Below, piece by piece: positions 36,638 to 48,832 of a DNA stretch of 64,000 nucleotides (positions within the stretch are counted from its first letter, which is position 1; each line of letters opens with the position of its first letter). The position numbers and the translations under genes were made by a program. The notes under the pieces are model-generated. The model worked only from the letters and a program-made list of their open reading frames with translations. It searched no databases and was not told where the DNA came from. The DNA lies in NCBI RefSeq assembly GCF_002234675.1, contig NC_019859.2, positions 1,255,740-1,319,739 on the forward strand, in the 5' to 3' direction. The stretch comes from Oryzias latipes (taxonomy: Eukaryota; Chordata; Actinopteri; Beloniformes; Adrianichthyidae).

Positions 36638-36788
36638 CTGGACCGCTGTGGGTTGGAGTGGTCCAGTGTTTTGACGCCTTTCTCTGCGTCTCAGCGGCGT
36701 GCTGCCTCTGCGGCGTGCTGCCTCTGCGGCGTGCTGCGTCTCGGTGGCTGCGTCTCGGTTTGTCGTGGCGTGTCCTACATTTCTGCCG

Positions 36789-36797
36789 TATAAATAG
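36789..36797 (+). promoter_or_regulatory. TATA box, candidate internal crebrf promoter
   Basis: TATAAATAG is a perfect TATA consensus about 380 bp upstream of the first crebrf coding codon and just after the minisatellite. A start near 36820 would give a leader continuing to the ATG at 37169, with or without splicing at 36966. Confidence 0.35.
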
Positions 36798-37168
36798 AAG
36801 AACTCGGCCTCCAGCAGGAGGACGGGGCAGCTTCTCCGTGAAGAACGGCGTTGGCGGGGAAGGTCACCGTTAGACTACAAGGCGTCTTGGCGTTGCTGAA
36901 GAACCCGCCTGCTGATGAGAACGTCCTCCTGTAGGTCTGACCCCCCCCCCCCCCTCGTTCCTACAGGCTGCAGGACTGGGAGTTGCAGAGCTGCGACATG
37001 TGAGGCAGAGCTGCGCTCCCCCCTCCTCACGTCTCTGCTCCTTACGTAAGAGGCCCCTCCCCCTGCCTGCGTCTCCTCGTGGTGGGTGAGCTCCTCACCT
37101 GGTGTCCTCCTGCATCTCGGCGCTCTCATGTGATCCCTGCCGTGGTCCTGACACCCCCTGCCTCGGGC

Positions 37169-38026
37169 ATGCCTCAGGTAAAGTCGTCTGAGCTGGCCTC
37201 CATGTTTGGGGGGGTTATTTACTGTGTTTCCCCCCTCAGCCGGGCATGAATGGGATGGAGCCTGCGTTTGGCGAGGCCTTCGGGGGGCACAGGGGGCTGC
37301 GGAGTCCCTGTCCGCCGGCGCTGTCGCCCCAGGAGGGAAGGACCGAGTACGACCAGGTAAGCTCATCGGCAGCCTCTCTGCGCGCGTCCATATTTTAGCT
37401 CCGCCTTCTGCCCCCTCCAGACGGTGCTCCTCATGCTGGGCTCCCCCGCGTCGCCGCGGAAACGCCCGTTTGAGCTGCTGAGCGACCTGGTGGACGATGG
37501 GGGCTTTGGGGAGGACCAGCACCCGGAGCGCTGGGATGTTTCTGCACTGGACGAAATGACTCGCTACACCAAGCTGGGCCTCGGGGGGGTTGGGGAGCCG
37601 TTGGCCTGCTCTGAGGAGGGGGTCCTCATGGGATGCTGGGGACGGAACCAGGAGGAGGAGGAGGAGAGGAGGACGAAGAGCAAACGCCCGGCGCCTCCTG
37701 TTGCCCTGGAGGTCCAGGCGGCTGCTGAGGGGAAGGAGGAGCAGTGCGCCTCTGTTCCCACAGCAGCCCCAGGGGGGCTGTGTGCTGCTGGGGGAGGACA
37801 GGATGCCGGGATGTTAAGGGAGCGCACGGTGGAGGTGTACCAGGTCGGGCAAGAGGAAGAGGAGGTGACGACCGGGTTAGCTCTGGAGCACTGCAGTGAG
37901 GAGCACAACTACTCCCTCAGTCAGGGGGGGCAGCTGGTGGCAGGGCCTGAGGAGAAGGAGGACCAGGAGGTGCAGGGCAGTGAGGAGAGCTCGACGATCC
38001 TAGAGCTAAAGGGGGACGAGGACGAA

Positions 38027-38060
<34 letters not shown>

Positions 38061-41000
38061 CAGCCGAGTTCTCCAGCTCCTCAGAGTCAGAATGTGGTAA
38101 GTTCTGAGTTCTGGTCTCAGTCCACCGGCAGAAACCGGTTTGACACACACACACACGTCCCACCTGCAGAAGACCTGCCTGACCTGCTGTTTGTTCCAAG
38201 TGTTCCAAGTTTTTCATTTTCCTGTGAGTTTCCCTTCATTATGATCCAAAACTGAAACCACTTAATGACTGTTTGCTGTTCTGACTCCTCCTTTCACGCC
38301 GCATTCAGCTCCATTTTTAAGTTGAGCTTCATCTGACGGTCTGTTCACTCCGGTTTCAGAACTTTGGCGGTTCGCTTACGTTCACTGCTAGAGTTGACGA
38401 TTCTACGCCTTTGGTTCAGCGGAGTTTAAGGTGGAGCGTTCCCGACCGTCCTTCACGCCTCGGCGGTTTGGTTTAATGCTCGAGCACAGGATCACCGTGC
38501 ACACGCTCGTGCACACGCTGCAGATTAAACACAGGCTGAAGGTCCTGAAGACCAAGTTCAGCTGCAGATGGATTTAAAGAAAAGCCTCCTCAGGTTTCAG
38601 TGAGCGACGGTCGGATCTGATCTGAGACGATGAAATGTTGAAAACCGAACGGCGTAAACAGGAAATCCACTCGTTTCTCATGTCAGGAGTGACGCTCAGC
38701 TGAATTCAACTCGTCTGGCTGGTTCCTCTGGGGTCTATGTGTGAAACCGCTGCATCTTTAGTGCATTTAAATGAACCAGAGGAACCAGGACTACCCCCCC
38801 CCCCCCCCCCATCAGCAGACCATCACTCTACTTTTTCTGAAATAATCTCTAATCTTAGTTTACATGAATTTCAAGGACACAGGTGACTTCAGAAAACTGA
38901 GACGGTGCGTAGAAACACATCTGAACCAGATTACATTTGATAATCTGTGAGAATGTCTGCAAATAATCAACATCTATAAATATTCCCATTTTCCAGATTT
39001 AAAGAGCTTTACATTTATTATCCTGTGCCTGTTGATCAGTTCATCTGTTAGTTTTCTTAAAGTAAGCAGAACATTCTAGAGCAGCGGGTGGCCCCCGACC
39101 TCTGACCTGCAGATCAGTACCGGCCTATTTTTTAAATACTATTTCTAATCTGACTCTGAAGGTTTTATTTTGAAAAACTCCTGGATTCTCTCCTCCACAT
39201 CCGACTCATTCCTGACGGATGTCAAGTCGCTCGGTCACGGATCAGAAATCCATCCGCTACTTTGTTAAAGCGACGGCGCCGGCCGCTAAACTGAAACCTC
39301 CAAGCTACCAACGTTAAAAACAAACAAACTCTGAAAGTTTCTTCTGACAGAAAAGAGGAAACACAAGAATAAAAGCTGCATTTAACCAACAAAAACCAGG
39401 AATCTTTACTCCAAATATGGATTTATTGTGACAGTTGTTTCCACAGACCATAATAATAATTGGGAAGATTCAGCAACCGGCGGTGTTACGAGGATGTTGC
39501 TAATAAAGTTGTTCAAACGATCGATTCACGTTTAACTTGATTCATATTTAGAAAATATCTTTCTTTTTCATATTTTTCATTATTTATTAAAAACCACATT
39601 TTAATGGTTCCTAAACAAAATCTATTGAACTAAACCAGCAGCAGATATTTGACAGAAGATGTAGATAAAGTTTACCCTTCAGAGTTAAACTGATGCCTTC
39701 AGCGTCGTACAGGGCGGTCCGTGATAATGAGTTCTGACATTAAACCGGTCCGTGGCGGTGGATTCTTAAACGGCCTCTCCTGCCCTGACCTTTGCCGCTA
39801 AAGTAAACACCTGAACCGTTTGAGTCCTGGTTCCTCTGGTTCCTGAGCTGGAGAATCAGCAGAAATGCTTTCTGAGTTTTTTCAGCAGGATCCTGGACAG
39901 GAGTTTTCTTGATGAATCCATTTAGTCTGTTTGGGTCAGAACCTCTAGGATTCTGCAGGAGGACTTTTCATTTTCTCCTTTTTGTAGAAAACCTTCTCTG
40001 GACATGTAGTAAATTGTTGTTTTTCCGTCTGGATTGCTGTGATCTTGTGTGATTGGTCCAGTCTCCTAAAGTCCTCCACCCTTTCTGGTCCTGTAGAGGT
40101 GGAAGCAGAGCCGACCGCTCCACCAGGCCAACGCCCGTCCAAGCGCCGCTGCTTCTGGGAGTACAGACGCACTCGGGAGTCGGCCCCAAAGAAGAAAGTG
40201 GGCGGCGACGTCCACTGGTCTCTGTCCTGGAGCGCCAGCACTCTGCCCAGTACTCTGTACCGCCGGGAGGGTGAGAGTTTCTGCTTTCAGAGCCAGAGAG
40301 GATGAATGAGAACCAGGTGAAGTCAGGAATCCAGGTCCACATCAAATAAGGGGGAACGAACAGAACCTGAATCCAGCAAGGAGCGTTAAGGCCGGGTCAC
40401 ATGGCCTCTGCGTACATCTGTCAGATCCATGTGTGACACAATTGTGTGTTATTTTTGTGAGATGCATATGTAAGTGTGTCTTTCCACGACCGTTCCACGT
40501 ATGTCTAACAGACTTTTCACGTATGAACCATCGATGTATAACTTTAATATCACGTAATTGACGCACAAATCACTCATGAATTGCATAGAAACATCACAAT
40601 AATCGCACGCGGTTCGTGTTCTACGCCTCGCATTAACCGTCACCACAGATGGACGGCAGACTCTCCGTCAGTGTTTCAGGAGATCTTTCTGTTCATCTTT
40701 GGGTTCACATCGTTATGACTGAGATGACAGAAACATGAGCCAAGAAGCTGAATCCAGCAGAACAGACTGGTGGGAGAAAACCGCTCTGCGTGTCGTCACG
40801 CCCTTGCTGACGGCCACGCCCCTGCGGTCGGTCACGCCCCTGCGGTCGGCCACGCCCCTGCCGACGGCCACGCCCCTTCTTCACTCACAGAAATCCCATC
40901 AGAACCCTCGGCCCTGTGGCCTACATTCACTACGTGAATTTTTCAGCGTTCGTCTGAGTGAGTCTGCAGCTGCTGCAGTGACTCGGTCCATTGTTTAATT

Positions 41001-44000
41001 CAGAGAAGTTCAGGCTGCTGCAGATCCAGAAGATGATTTTTATGGAAATATTAACCCGCAGACTCCTAATGAGCTGCTTTGATCTTTGCTTTGATCAGGG
41101 AAAAAAGGACGACGCAAAGCTCGCAAAACCGACGCCAGCGACCTAACCCCCAACCCCCAGAAGCTTCACAGCATTGGCGAGCAGCTGCAGAAGCTCAACG
41201 CCGCCATCGACGGCATGGGACCGGTCAACGACCTGCCCGCCGTGGCCCGGGCCCGCTCCCGCAAGGAGAAGAACAAGCTGGCCTCCAGGTACGGCTCCTT
41301 CTGGAAGGTTCTGTGAAACAGAAACTCCAGAAAACACAGAAATGGTGGAGAGACGGCCTCTTTGATCATTTCTGACACATTTGTCTCTGAAGAGAACAAG
41401 CAGAAACGAGCGTCACATTTAGAGTTATTTGTCTTCTTAGCGATTTGATCCAAACACAAACATTGCGGCTGCAGAAAGACATTAGAGGAAGAGGAAGAGC
41501 GCTGGGGAGGATGAAAGATGGATCAGCAGAAATCAGACAGGAGAAGAACAGGGACGGGGGGTCATGGAGAGTTCATCTCTGCGGTGAGGAGGGGGGAGGG
41601 GGAGATGACAACACAAACCTCTGACAGGAAGAGAAAACCGCAGCTTCACTGCGTGTGACGGGGGTCACGTTCAGACCGAGTGAACGTTTCCTCCAAAAGC
41701 TCTAAAGACGGCTGTGGCTGCCGGAGGGGGTCGGGTCGGGCTGACCTCTTCACCACAACACAGAACAGAGGAGGATGAGGACGGGCTGAGGCGCAGGCTC
41801 GTCCTGACCTCCTCTTCCTCTTCTGCGTTGTGGTGAAGATGCTCAGAGGACAACCCTCCGCCTGCTTCCTTGCTGAATCGGTGCTGAGAGGATGTAGTCG
41901 TGGTCACCCACTCCCCCAATGGAGCAGAGAGACTCCCTCATTTTCTCTGTGAAAAGAATGGAGTATAGTCTTTTTTTGGGGGCGTGAATTTCTGAAATCT
42001 GACTGTGGTGAGTCCAGAAGGCTGGGGGGGGGGGGGGGGGGGGGGGTTATAGAGCCGCTAAGGTTTGCTGTTGGACTGGAGTTCACTGTTGTCTCCAGTG
42101 AAAACCCAAACCTCATAAGTTCTTGGATTTATGGAGCTGGAAAAAAGAGGTTTTAGGTTTACTGTACCAGGCAGCAGTGGATGCAGTTTATTTTTTCATG
42201 GAAGGAAACGCGGGTGCAGACCTTTATGAAGTCTGCTTTGTTCACTAAGCCGGTGTTGTCAGGCTTTTTCCTTGTGACTTTTATGTTTTTAGGTTTACAA
42301 ACTGTTATCGTGTCTCTTATGCTGCGTTGAGTCTATGTACAGACGTGATCTGAGGTCCTGCGGTGTGATTTGGGCATCGGGCGCAGCGACTCAGCTTTGA
42401 AGTAGAAGAACGTTGGCGGTTGCTCTGCGGCATCGGAGCTGGAACAGTCCAGTTCTTTAGACACAGGTGGATTTATTACACATCAAGAGCTCTTTCAGAA
42501 TCGGCACAGGAAACATTTCTAGTTTAGAAAATTCAACGATGATCACCCAAAAAAGTCCAAATGAATGTTTAATTAAATTGTTGTTCTGTGATGATTGGAT
42601 GTTGAGTCAGCCTCTGTTGCTGTGATTGGTGGATTCCGTCATCATGGTCTTCTGTTATCGTAGCCTCCGTACAGATTTCTATGGTTGGACTGTTCATATT
42701 TAGCTGATGGGAAAATCTGAGACTCCGAGTTAAACAGAGACGTGAAGCTGCAACCATGTGACCCAGATGTGTCTGAAATCCTGAGGATGTGATGCTGGAT
42801 GTGCATCAAAGCTGCTTTTTGAATCTGTTCAAACCGGCCAGGAGTCTGCAGAAAATCATGTGTGTGTTGCTTCTGTGTGTCAGAAAAACGGACTGCAGGT
42901 CTTTGTGTGATGAAATGCAGGACGAGGGAGACGTTTGGGTTTGGAGGCCGAGTCCCAAAGCTAATGGTCAAAGTGAGCTTTTGCTCGTTCCACAAGCGTC
43001 TGCGTGTGGTCGGGGTCCTGGTTCTGAAGCAGTCTCTGTACATCCCACTTGAGGTTTTTATGGTGGTTTGTGTCTCTGGTCAGCAGGAACTGAGGTCTGG
43101 GACTCTCCGGTTGTTCATTTCTCTCTCACCTACAGCCGTCTCCAGGAGTCGTACCCCTGAGATGCTTTCATTTCTGTTCTCATGTTCCCTGTCTGGGGGC
43201 TTTAGTGAACCCCCCCATCCTCAGAGCCTCGTGGTGTCAGATGGGGCTTTAGAGAAGCCGTGGAGGTTTTCATCTCCACTGGTCTCAGTGGGACTCCCAT
43301 GATGCATCAGTGCTGAACTGGAACATTAGACACACTCCTCCATTTGGTGACCGTTCTCCCCTGTTTTCAGGGCCTGCCGGCTGAAGAAGAAGGCCCAGCA
43401 TGAAGCCAACAAGATTAAGCTGTGGGGGCTCAACCAGGAGTACGGTGAGTCCAGAACGCTCATCAGCTGAAGGTGGAGCTACAGCGACGGATCCGTCTGG
43501 TCTGTCGGCATGATGCATGACATAGAGGCCTGTCTGGATGGATGAGGGTCAAAAACCTGCATGTCACGGTGTTTTAGGGTTTGTTTTGGTAGGGAAGCCT
43601 ACAGTTGTCCGTCTGGTTCGCTGGTATCGGTCCAAGTCCTGCATGAAGTGAAGCTGCTGCAGGAAACCCACTTTACTGTGGAGGAGGAAACCCTCTGTGG
43701 GCTTCATCCACTCAGAGGGTTGAGCTCATATCAAACCACAACAAGCTGGAAAACCTCCAAGCTGCTGTCTGAGGAATCAGCAGAAATCTGATAGTAGCAG
43801 GAAGAGTGTAAACACAGCGGGGGGGGGGCGGCTGAGAAGTCTCACCTCCTTCTCCATCATCAACACCTCCTCTGTGCCAAGTCCTCCTGCTGCATCTCAT
43901 CCTCCTCCTCCTTGTTCCGCCTCTTCCAGCATCCGGCTTCCGTGTTTTGTTTGGAACATTCCTGTCATTCCTGATCCCGCTCCAGCATTTCTGTGCTTTT

Positions 44001-46010
44001 GCCGTGCCCCCCCTCCATGAACCTCTGTCCTGCTGGATGGGGGCCAAAGCACAGCAGGCTTCGGTTTCCTCTCACGTTCCTGCTGCGGTCAGAGTCCTCC
44101 TGAAAACCTTGGACGCTCCTGAAGCTGCAGGTTTCAAAGCCGACACTCAGTTTGGATGCCAGCGCCGTGGGGGTGTCAGGTTGAGTGCCCCCCCTCAAGT
44201 CTCTGCGGACAAAAGCAAGTTCAGAAAGAGAGAGAGCGTCAAAAACACTCCACTGGAGGTCACATGACCTCATAGGAGGAGGACCAAGACTTGTGAAAGT
44301 TGAGGCTTCGCTGTGCAGAAAACCACCCAAAGAGGATTCAGACCTGCAGCCTGGAACCGTGTTCACCGTTGCCGTGGCAACTGCACAGAAACCGGCAATT
44401 CCACTGCCGCGTCAGTCGCTTTTCCTGTGGCGGTTTCCTTCCAAGACCCGTCCATCATCCTCTACAGCTGGTTCCAGCCGGTCTTTCCCGTCGAGTTGCC
44501 GTTCAGCTGCAGGAGGATCCAAGCTCTCCGTGAAATCTGCCGAAAGCAAAAGAGACCAGTACACAAAACGTACTGAAAGTATCAGACCAGTACACGAAAC
44601 GTACTGAAAATTTCAGACCAGTACACGAAACGTACAGAAAATAAACCAGTACACGAAATGTACTGAAGTATCAGACCAGTACACGAAATGTACTGAAGTA
44701 TCAGACCAGTACACGAAACGTACTGAAAATATCAAACCAGTACACGAATCGTACAGAAAATATCAGACCAGTAAACGAAACGTACTGAAAATATCAGACC
44801 AGTACACGAAACGTACTGAAAATATCAAACCAGTACACGAAACGTACAGAAAGTATCAGACCAGTACACGAAACGTACTGAAAAAGGCAAAGAAAAGTAT
44901 TCTTTACGTCAGAAGTAAACAGAACGGAAGCCGCAGTACATTATGGGTTTATCTTCAGAACAGATCAGTGAGGCTTTTATTGTGGCGGGTTACAAGCTCT
45001 TCGCCGTGTTTATCACGGCGTTGCTGGGAGTTTAAATCCACGCCGAGTAAAACCAAAGACTAAAAATGGGACCCAGTGTCTCCCTGCTCGACACCCAGCA
45101 TTAAGGGGTTGGATTGGGGGGGTTAAACTACTTTGACAGATATGACGTCACCTATTTGCTGCAGTAAAAACCTAATAAATGAACACTACTAAGTAGTCCT
45201 GTTGTTTGGTTCCTATGGCGATGGTTCCTTTTGTTCGACATCAGTCGTTCCTCTTGCGGGGGTTCCCGGACCCCAAAGCCTGGTTCTGCTAACACTGACT
45301 GGGTTCTGCGTTTGGTTCTGCAGAGAACCTGTTGGCATCTCTGCTGCGCATCAAGGAGGTGATCAGGAGGCGCGTGGAGAGCAGCGAGGAGGAGGAGCCA
45401 GACGACCGCGGGATGACCCGGCGCCTGGAGGACATCCTGAAGGAGTCCAGCGGTGAGGACCCCCCCCCACATGCATACATCCACGCAGTGACTGACATGG
45501 AGGCCATTCATCACGGTGTCACAACGTTCCAAACGTTCTTGATTCCCAGGAATCACTGACAGAACTTTACAAGAACCAGAGGAACTAAAAGACAAACCAA
45601 ATGACACACAAATGTAATTCCACCCACACACCATGCAGTCACGCACACACAAACAAACACACACACACGCAGGCTAGAACTAGAGCTGTGGTTTATGGCA
45701 AAGACAGTTACCAAAATAAAAGCCTTTTCCTCTGTAGGCGTTTCAACTTCCTCCTCCACCATTTTTATTTTCTTCATTTCCAAGCCGGAGCTCCAAGCAG
45801 AGAATCCAAAACCGTCTGACCCGCTGTGGGGGGGTGTTGGTGCCCACGCTGACAGCTGCGGTTCTGAGGATGATCCGGGCTCTTTGTCGTCCTGCTGCAG
45901 GTCCGTTGGTCGCCGGTCGGACCAAAGACTTCGTGCAGAGAATTCTGGCGGCCAACAGTCAGAACCAGCTGGGGGGCCACCAGCAGGAGGGGGAGAAGGC
46001 AGCGGGGTGA
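37169..46010 (+). CDS. crebrf: CREB3 regulatory factor (eight coding exons)
   Basis: Coding exons 37169-37177, 37240-37356, 37421-38096, 40097-40270, 41099-41288, 43371-43444, 45324-45452 and 45901-46010 join in phase to 492 aa (the human protein is about 639). The tiny first exon encodes MPQ, then [13 protein letters not shown] matches the family start. Further landmarks: EEHNYSL before an acidic Glu/Asp run (about residues 235-262), RRCFWEYRR (about 286-294), DLTPNPQKL, and an atypical bZIP basic region [20 protein letters not shown] (about 379-398) followed by [13 protein letters not shown] and [16 protein letters not shown] near the C terminus. The protein is a nuclear negative regulator of CREB3/Luman in the ER-stress and metabolic response. 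The shortening is mainly in the variable acidic/linker region of exon 3. All splice sites are GT-AG. Confidence 0.93.
39076..39780. mobile_element. Possible hAT-like relic in crebrf intron 3
   Basis: The left part, GAGCAGCGGGTGGCCCCCGAC...CAGTACCGGCC, and the right part, TTAAACCGGTCCGTGGC, resemble the two ends of the fish hAT family with a cggaccggt motif. The middle is non-coding. Weakly preserved. Confidence 0.4.
40795..40880 (+). repeat. 18-bp GC-rich tandem repeat, about 5 copies
   Basis: Units such as GGTCACGCCCCTGCGGTC and GGCCACGCCCCTGCCGAC lie in crebrf intron 4. Each carries a CCACGCCC/TCACGCCC box of the Sp/KLF type. Confidence 0.8.
44551..44885 (+). repeat. 31-bp minisatellite with an internal hairpin, about 11 copies
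   Basis: Each unit contains CAGTACACGAAACGTACTG, in which CAGTAC and GTACTG are reverse complements around a 7-base loop, followed by AAAATATCAGAC. It lies in crebrf intron 6. Confidence 0.9.
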
Positions 46011-46098
46011 ACGCTGTGCTGCCCCGTCTGCCCCCACCCCCATTGGAGATGAACAAGAGGCGGGGGCATCCTGAGGCTGTTGCACTGCAGCATGTCGT

Positions 46099-46138
<40 letters not shown>

Positions 46139-47755
46139 AGGCTCCAGCTGCTGCTGATGTCACTGGTGTGCGTGTGTGTGTTTGTGTGTGTGTGTGTTAC
46201 AGTGTGTGAGGGTGCAGTACCCCCCCCCGCCCAAGCTGTATCCTATTGTGCCTATGAATAGACTTTGCACTGTTTTGTAAATGGGTGCAGGCGGGGGGGG
46301 GGGGGGGGGGCACTTGAGGACAGAGGAATTCTCAACAAGGAAGTGGGTGGGGCCAGACCTGGAAAACGAGGAAGTGGGTACTCTGCCCCCCCACCACTTG
46401 AGAACATTCTTTATATCCGACTAAACAAACTTTAATGGCACCTTAAGTCAAACTGACCAAAGATAACATGACCTGTCACTGCCCCCCCCCTTAAAAAAAT
46501 CCCTACACACACCTGTCATTAGCACCGCCTCTTCTGTGTCCTCACCTGCACTGCCCCCCCCCCCCCCCCCCTCAGCTTCCTGAACTGCCGTAAAGCAGAA
46601 ACTTTGTAGATGTTTTTGTGTGTAAATATTGGGGGGGGGGCGTAGTGGGCCTCTTTCATGTTGAAGCCCCCCCACGTCTGTCTGGACGTTAAAAAAAACA
46701 AGCTTTGCACTGCGGTTTCTGCAACCAAGCACCTTTGGGACGCTTCAGACCCTCAAAGGGGAGGAGCCACCCAAGCCCCGCCTCCTGTAAGACCAAGGAC
46801 ACTTGTGTGTTGACAGTTGACATCCTAGTAATGACCTTTAACTTCTGCTTGGGGGATCAGGGGGTCACACCGCCTAACCAAAGTCAACTTGTTCCAAACG
46901 GAGGGGGCGTGGTCAGTCACAGCCCCGCCCCACTGATATGAGCTCCTCCCATCTTGGACAAGAAACCAAAACCGTTTCAGCTTCATGAAGATGTCTCTGA
47001 GAGCATCCTGGGGGGGGGGGGGGGGACGCTGGGTCCAGAGCTTCAACCGGACTGAGGCTTACATCATCCTCTGCCCTGGGGGGCCGGGGGGGTCTGGAGT
47101 GTCCCTTGCTGGACTCTTGATCAGATTTCCCAGAAAGCTTTGAGGCAGGAAGTAGTCGGTCACCTTCGAAACTCTTCGGTTGTCAGCGGCGCTGCTCCTT
47201 CATCCCATCACCGTCTTCCAGGGCGGGAGCACAGATAAGCCCCACCCCCCTCCCTGAGGTGCTAATAGAACTTCCTCTGACCGTTTGGCCTTCAGAGCAG
47301 ATGGCGTTCTGCGTTTTCAGCGTTCCGTGGATGACGGTAAACTCGTCAGTCCAGGTGGTGAGGATGGGTGGGAGGGAACCCGATGAGGACATCAGTGACT
47401 AAACATGGGACACCGATGGACCCCCCCCCCTCCCACTAGTGCCTTCCCCCCCAGTGGGTTTGTTTGGGGGGGGGGGGGGGCTGCATCTCGAGTCGGGAAC
47501 CAGAACCAGATCCTGGTTTGGAACCAAAGCCGGGTTTTCCTGATCCTGACACCCCCCCCCCCATCTCTGTCCTTTAACACTTGTTCATGTAGAAACTCTA
47601 ACCTTTAAGAAACTGTGGGGGGGGTCATAAGTGCCGTACAGACAGCTGCCTGATATTTGGTCTGATGGTTTCTATGATCTATATTTGAATATTTATACGC
47701 AGCTGTTGGTCTAAAGTATATTTTTAAAATAAAAACGTGTTGATTAGACGTTTTA
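46011..47755 (+). other. crebrf: crebrf 3' UTR and poly(A) signal
   Basis: Non-coding sequence follows the TGA at 46008-46010. It contains a 39-base C run (46100-46138) and several G/C runs of 10-20 bases. AATAAA at 47728-47733, followed by GTGTTGATTAG, is the likely cleavage signal. Confidence 0.5.
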
Positions 47756-47869
47756 TGCAAAGTCTTCACTTGGCGCCACCTGTAGGCGCCGTGTGGTACA
47801 GCAGATGGGACAGGTGGGCGTGGCTAAAACAGTTTCTACAAAGAAAACAGTTTGAAACCAAAACCTCCA

Positions 47870-48832
47870 GTTTAAAGTCGGAACAAACATTTTATTAAAA
47901 TGATTTCAGTTTGTTTAGAAATGACTGATTCATCCATTAAAAACATAAAAATCAAATGTTCAGTCAATTACAGTTTAGGATTGCACAACGCCCAACTCTG
48001 AGGAACCACACAGAGACAGACACACACAGAGACAGACACACACACACACACAGAGGAATCCAATCAGCGTCACACGTTTCTCTTTCAGGTTGACATTTCA
48101 TTCTTCAGATTCACAGGAATGAAAACTGAATCCGGTTCTCCGGTTGGGATCTCCTGGTGGATCCAGCAGAGGGATGGGTTTGAATCCCGCTAAGGAAAAG
48201 TCTCCTGGAACGTTCCTGTTCTTCAGACTCTGCTGCGTCTGGAACTTAAGACTCAAAAGTTGGAGATCTTCTCCTGGAAGCTCTCGTCTTCTTCAGAGTC
48301 TTCCTCCTGCTGCAGGAATGCATCTCCGGGTTCTTCATCTGCTTTCAGTCCACAGACTTCCTGGAAACATCAGAGCGTGAAGAGAAGCCACGACGAAGAT
48401 GACTCTGATCCGGAGCTGAACGTGGGAGCAGAAGGTGAAGGGCACCTCCTGATGGAGTTCAGCAGATGCTCCTCGCTCCTTCATCCACAGAGATCAGACG
48501 TGGTCTGATGGTTTTAGTGAAGAAGTTCTACATTCACAGGTTTCCCTCATCATCATCATCATGTTCACTCCCGTTTCTCCTCTGGAGAACCAGCAAGCAT
48601 GAAGGAGAGCTTCTGTCAGGAAGGTGCAGGTTCTGGAGGAAGAGTAGGAGCACGGAGGTGACCAGCTTTGAGGGACTCGTGGAGTCTGAGGTTTGATCCC
48701 TTTCACCCTGAGGTTTGATTAAAAAAAAAAAAGTTCTGATTTTAAAGCTGCATCCCTGAAGAACTTGGAGTGGAGGTCATGGGAGCGTCAGTCGCTCCTC
48801 CTCCCTCGGGTGGACGGACGGTCCGGGTGTCC
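47870..48832 (-). other. entpd7: entpd7 3' UTR and poly(A) signal
   Basis: The minus-strand region after the entpd7 stop has no credible ORF and reaches AATAAA at 47891-47896 (minus). It contains a (CA)n/AGACA stretch at 48005-48055. Confidence 0.5.

Noticed and set aside
36266-36873. Overlapping 120-144 codon ORFs of repeated FCYSRGSGVG units
   Set aside because: Frames kept open by the 34-bp minisatellite, in all three frames.
37564-38217. Minus-strand ORFs opposite crebrf exon 3
   Set aside because: Ser/Pro-rich antisense shadows of the acidic coding run.
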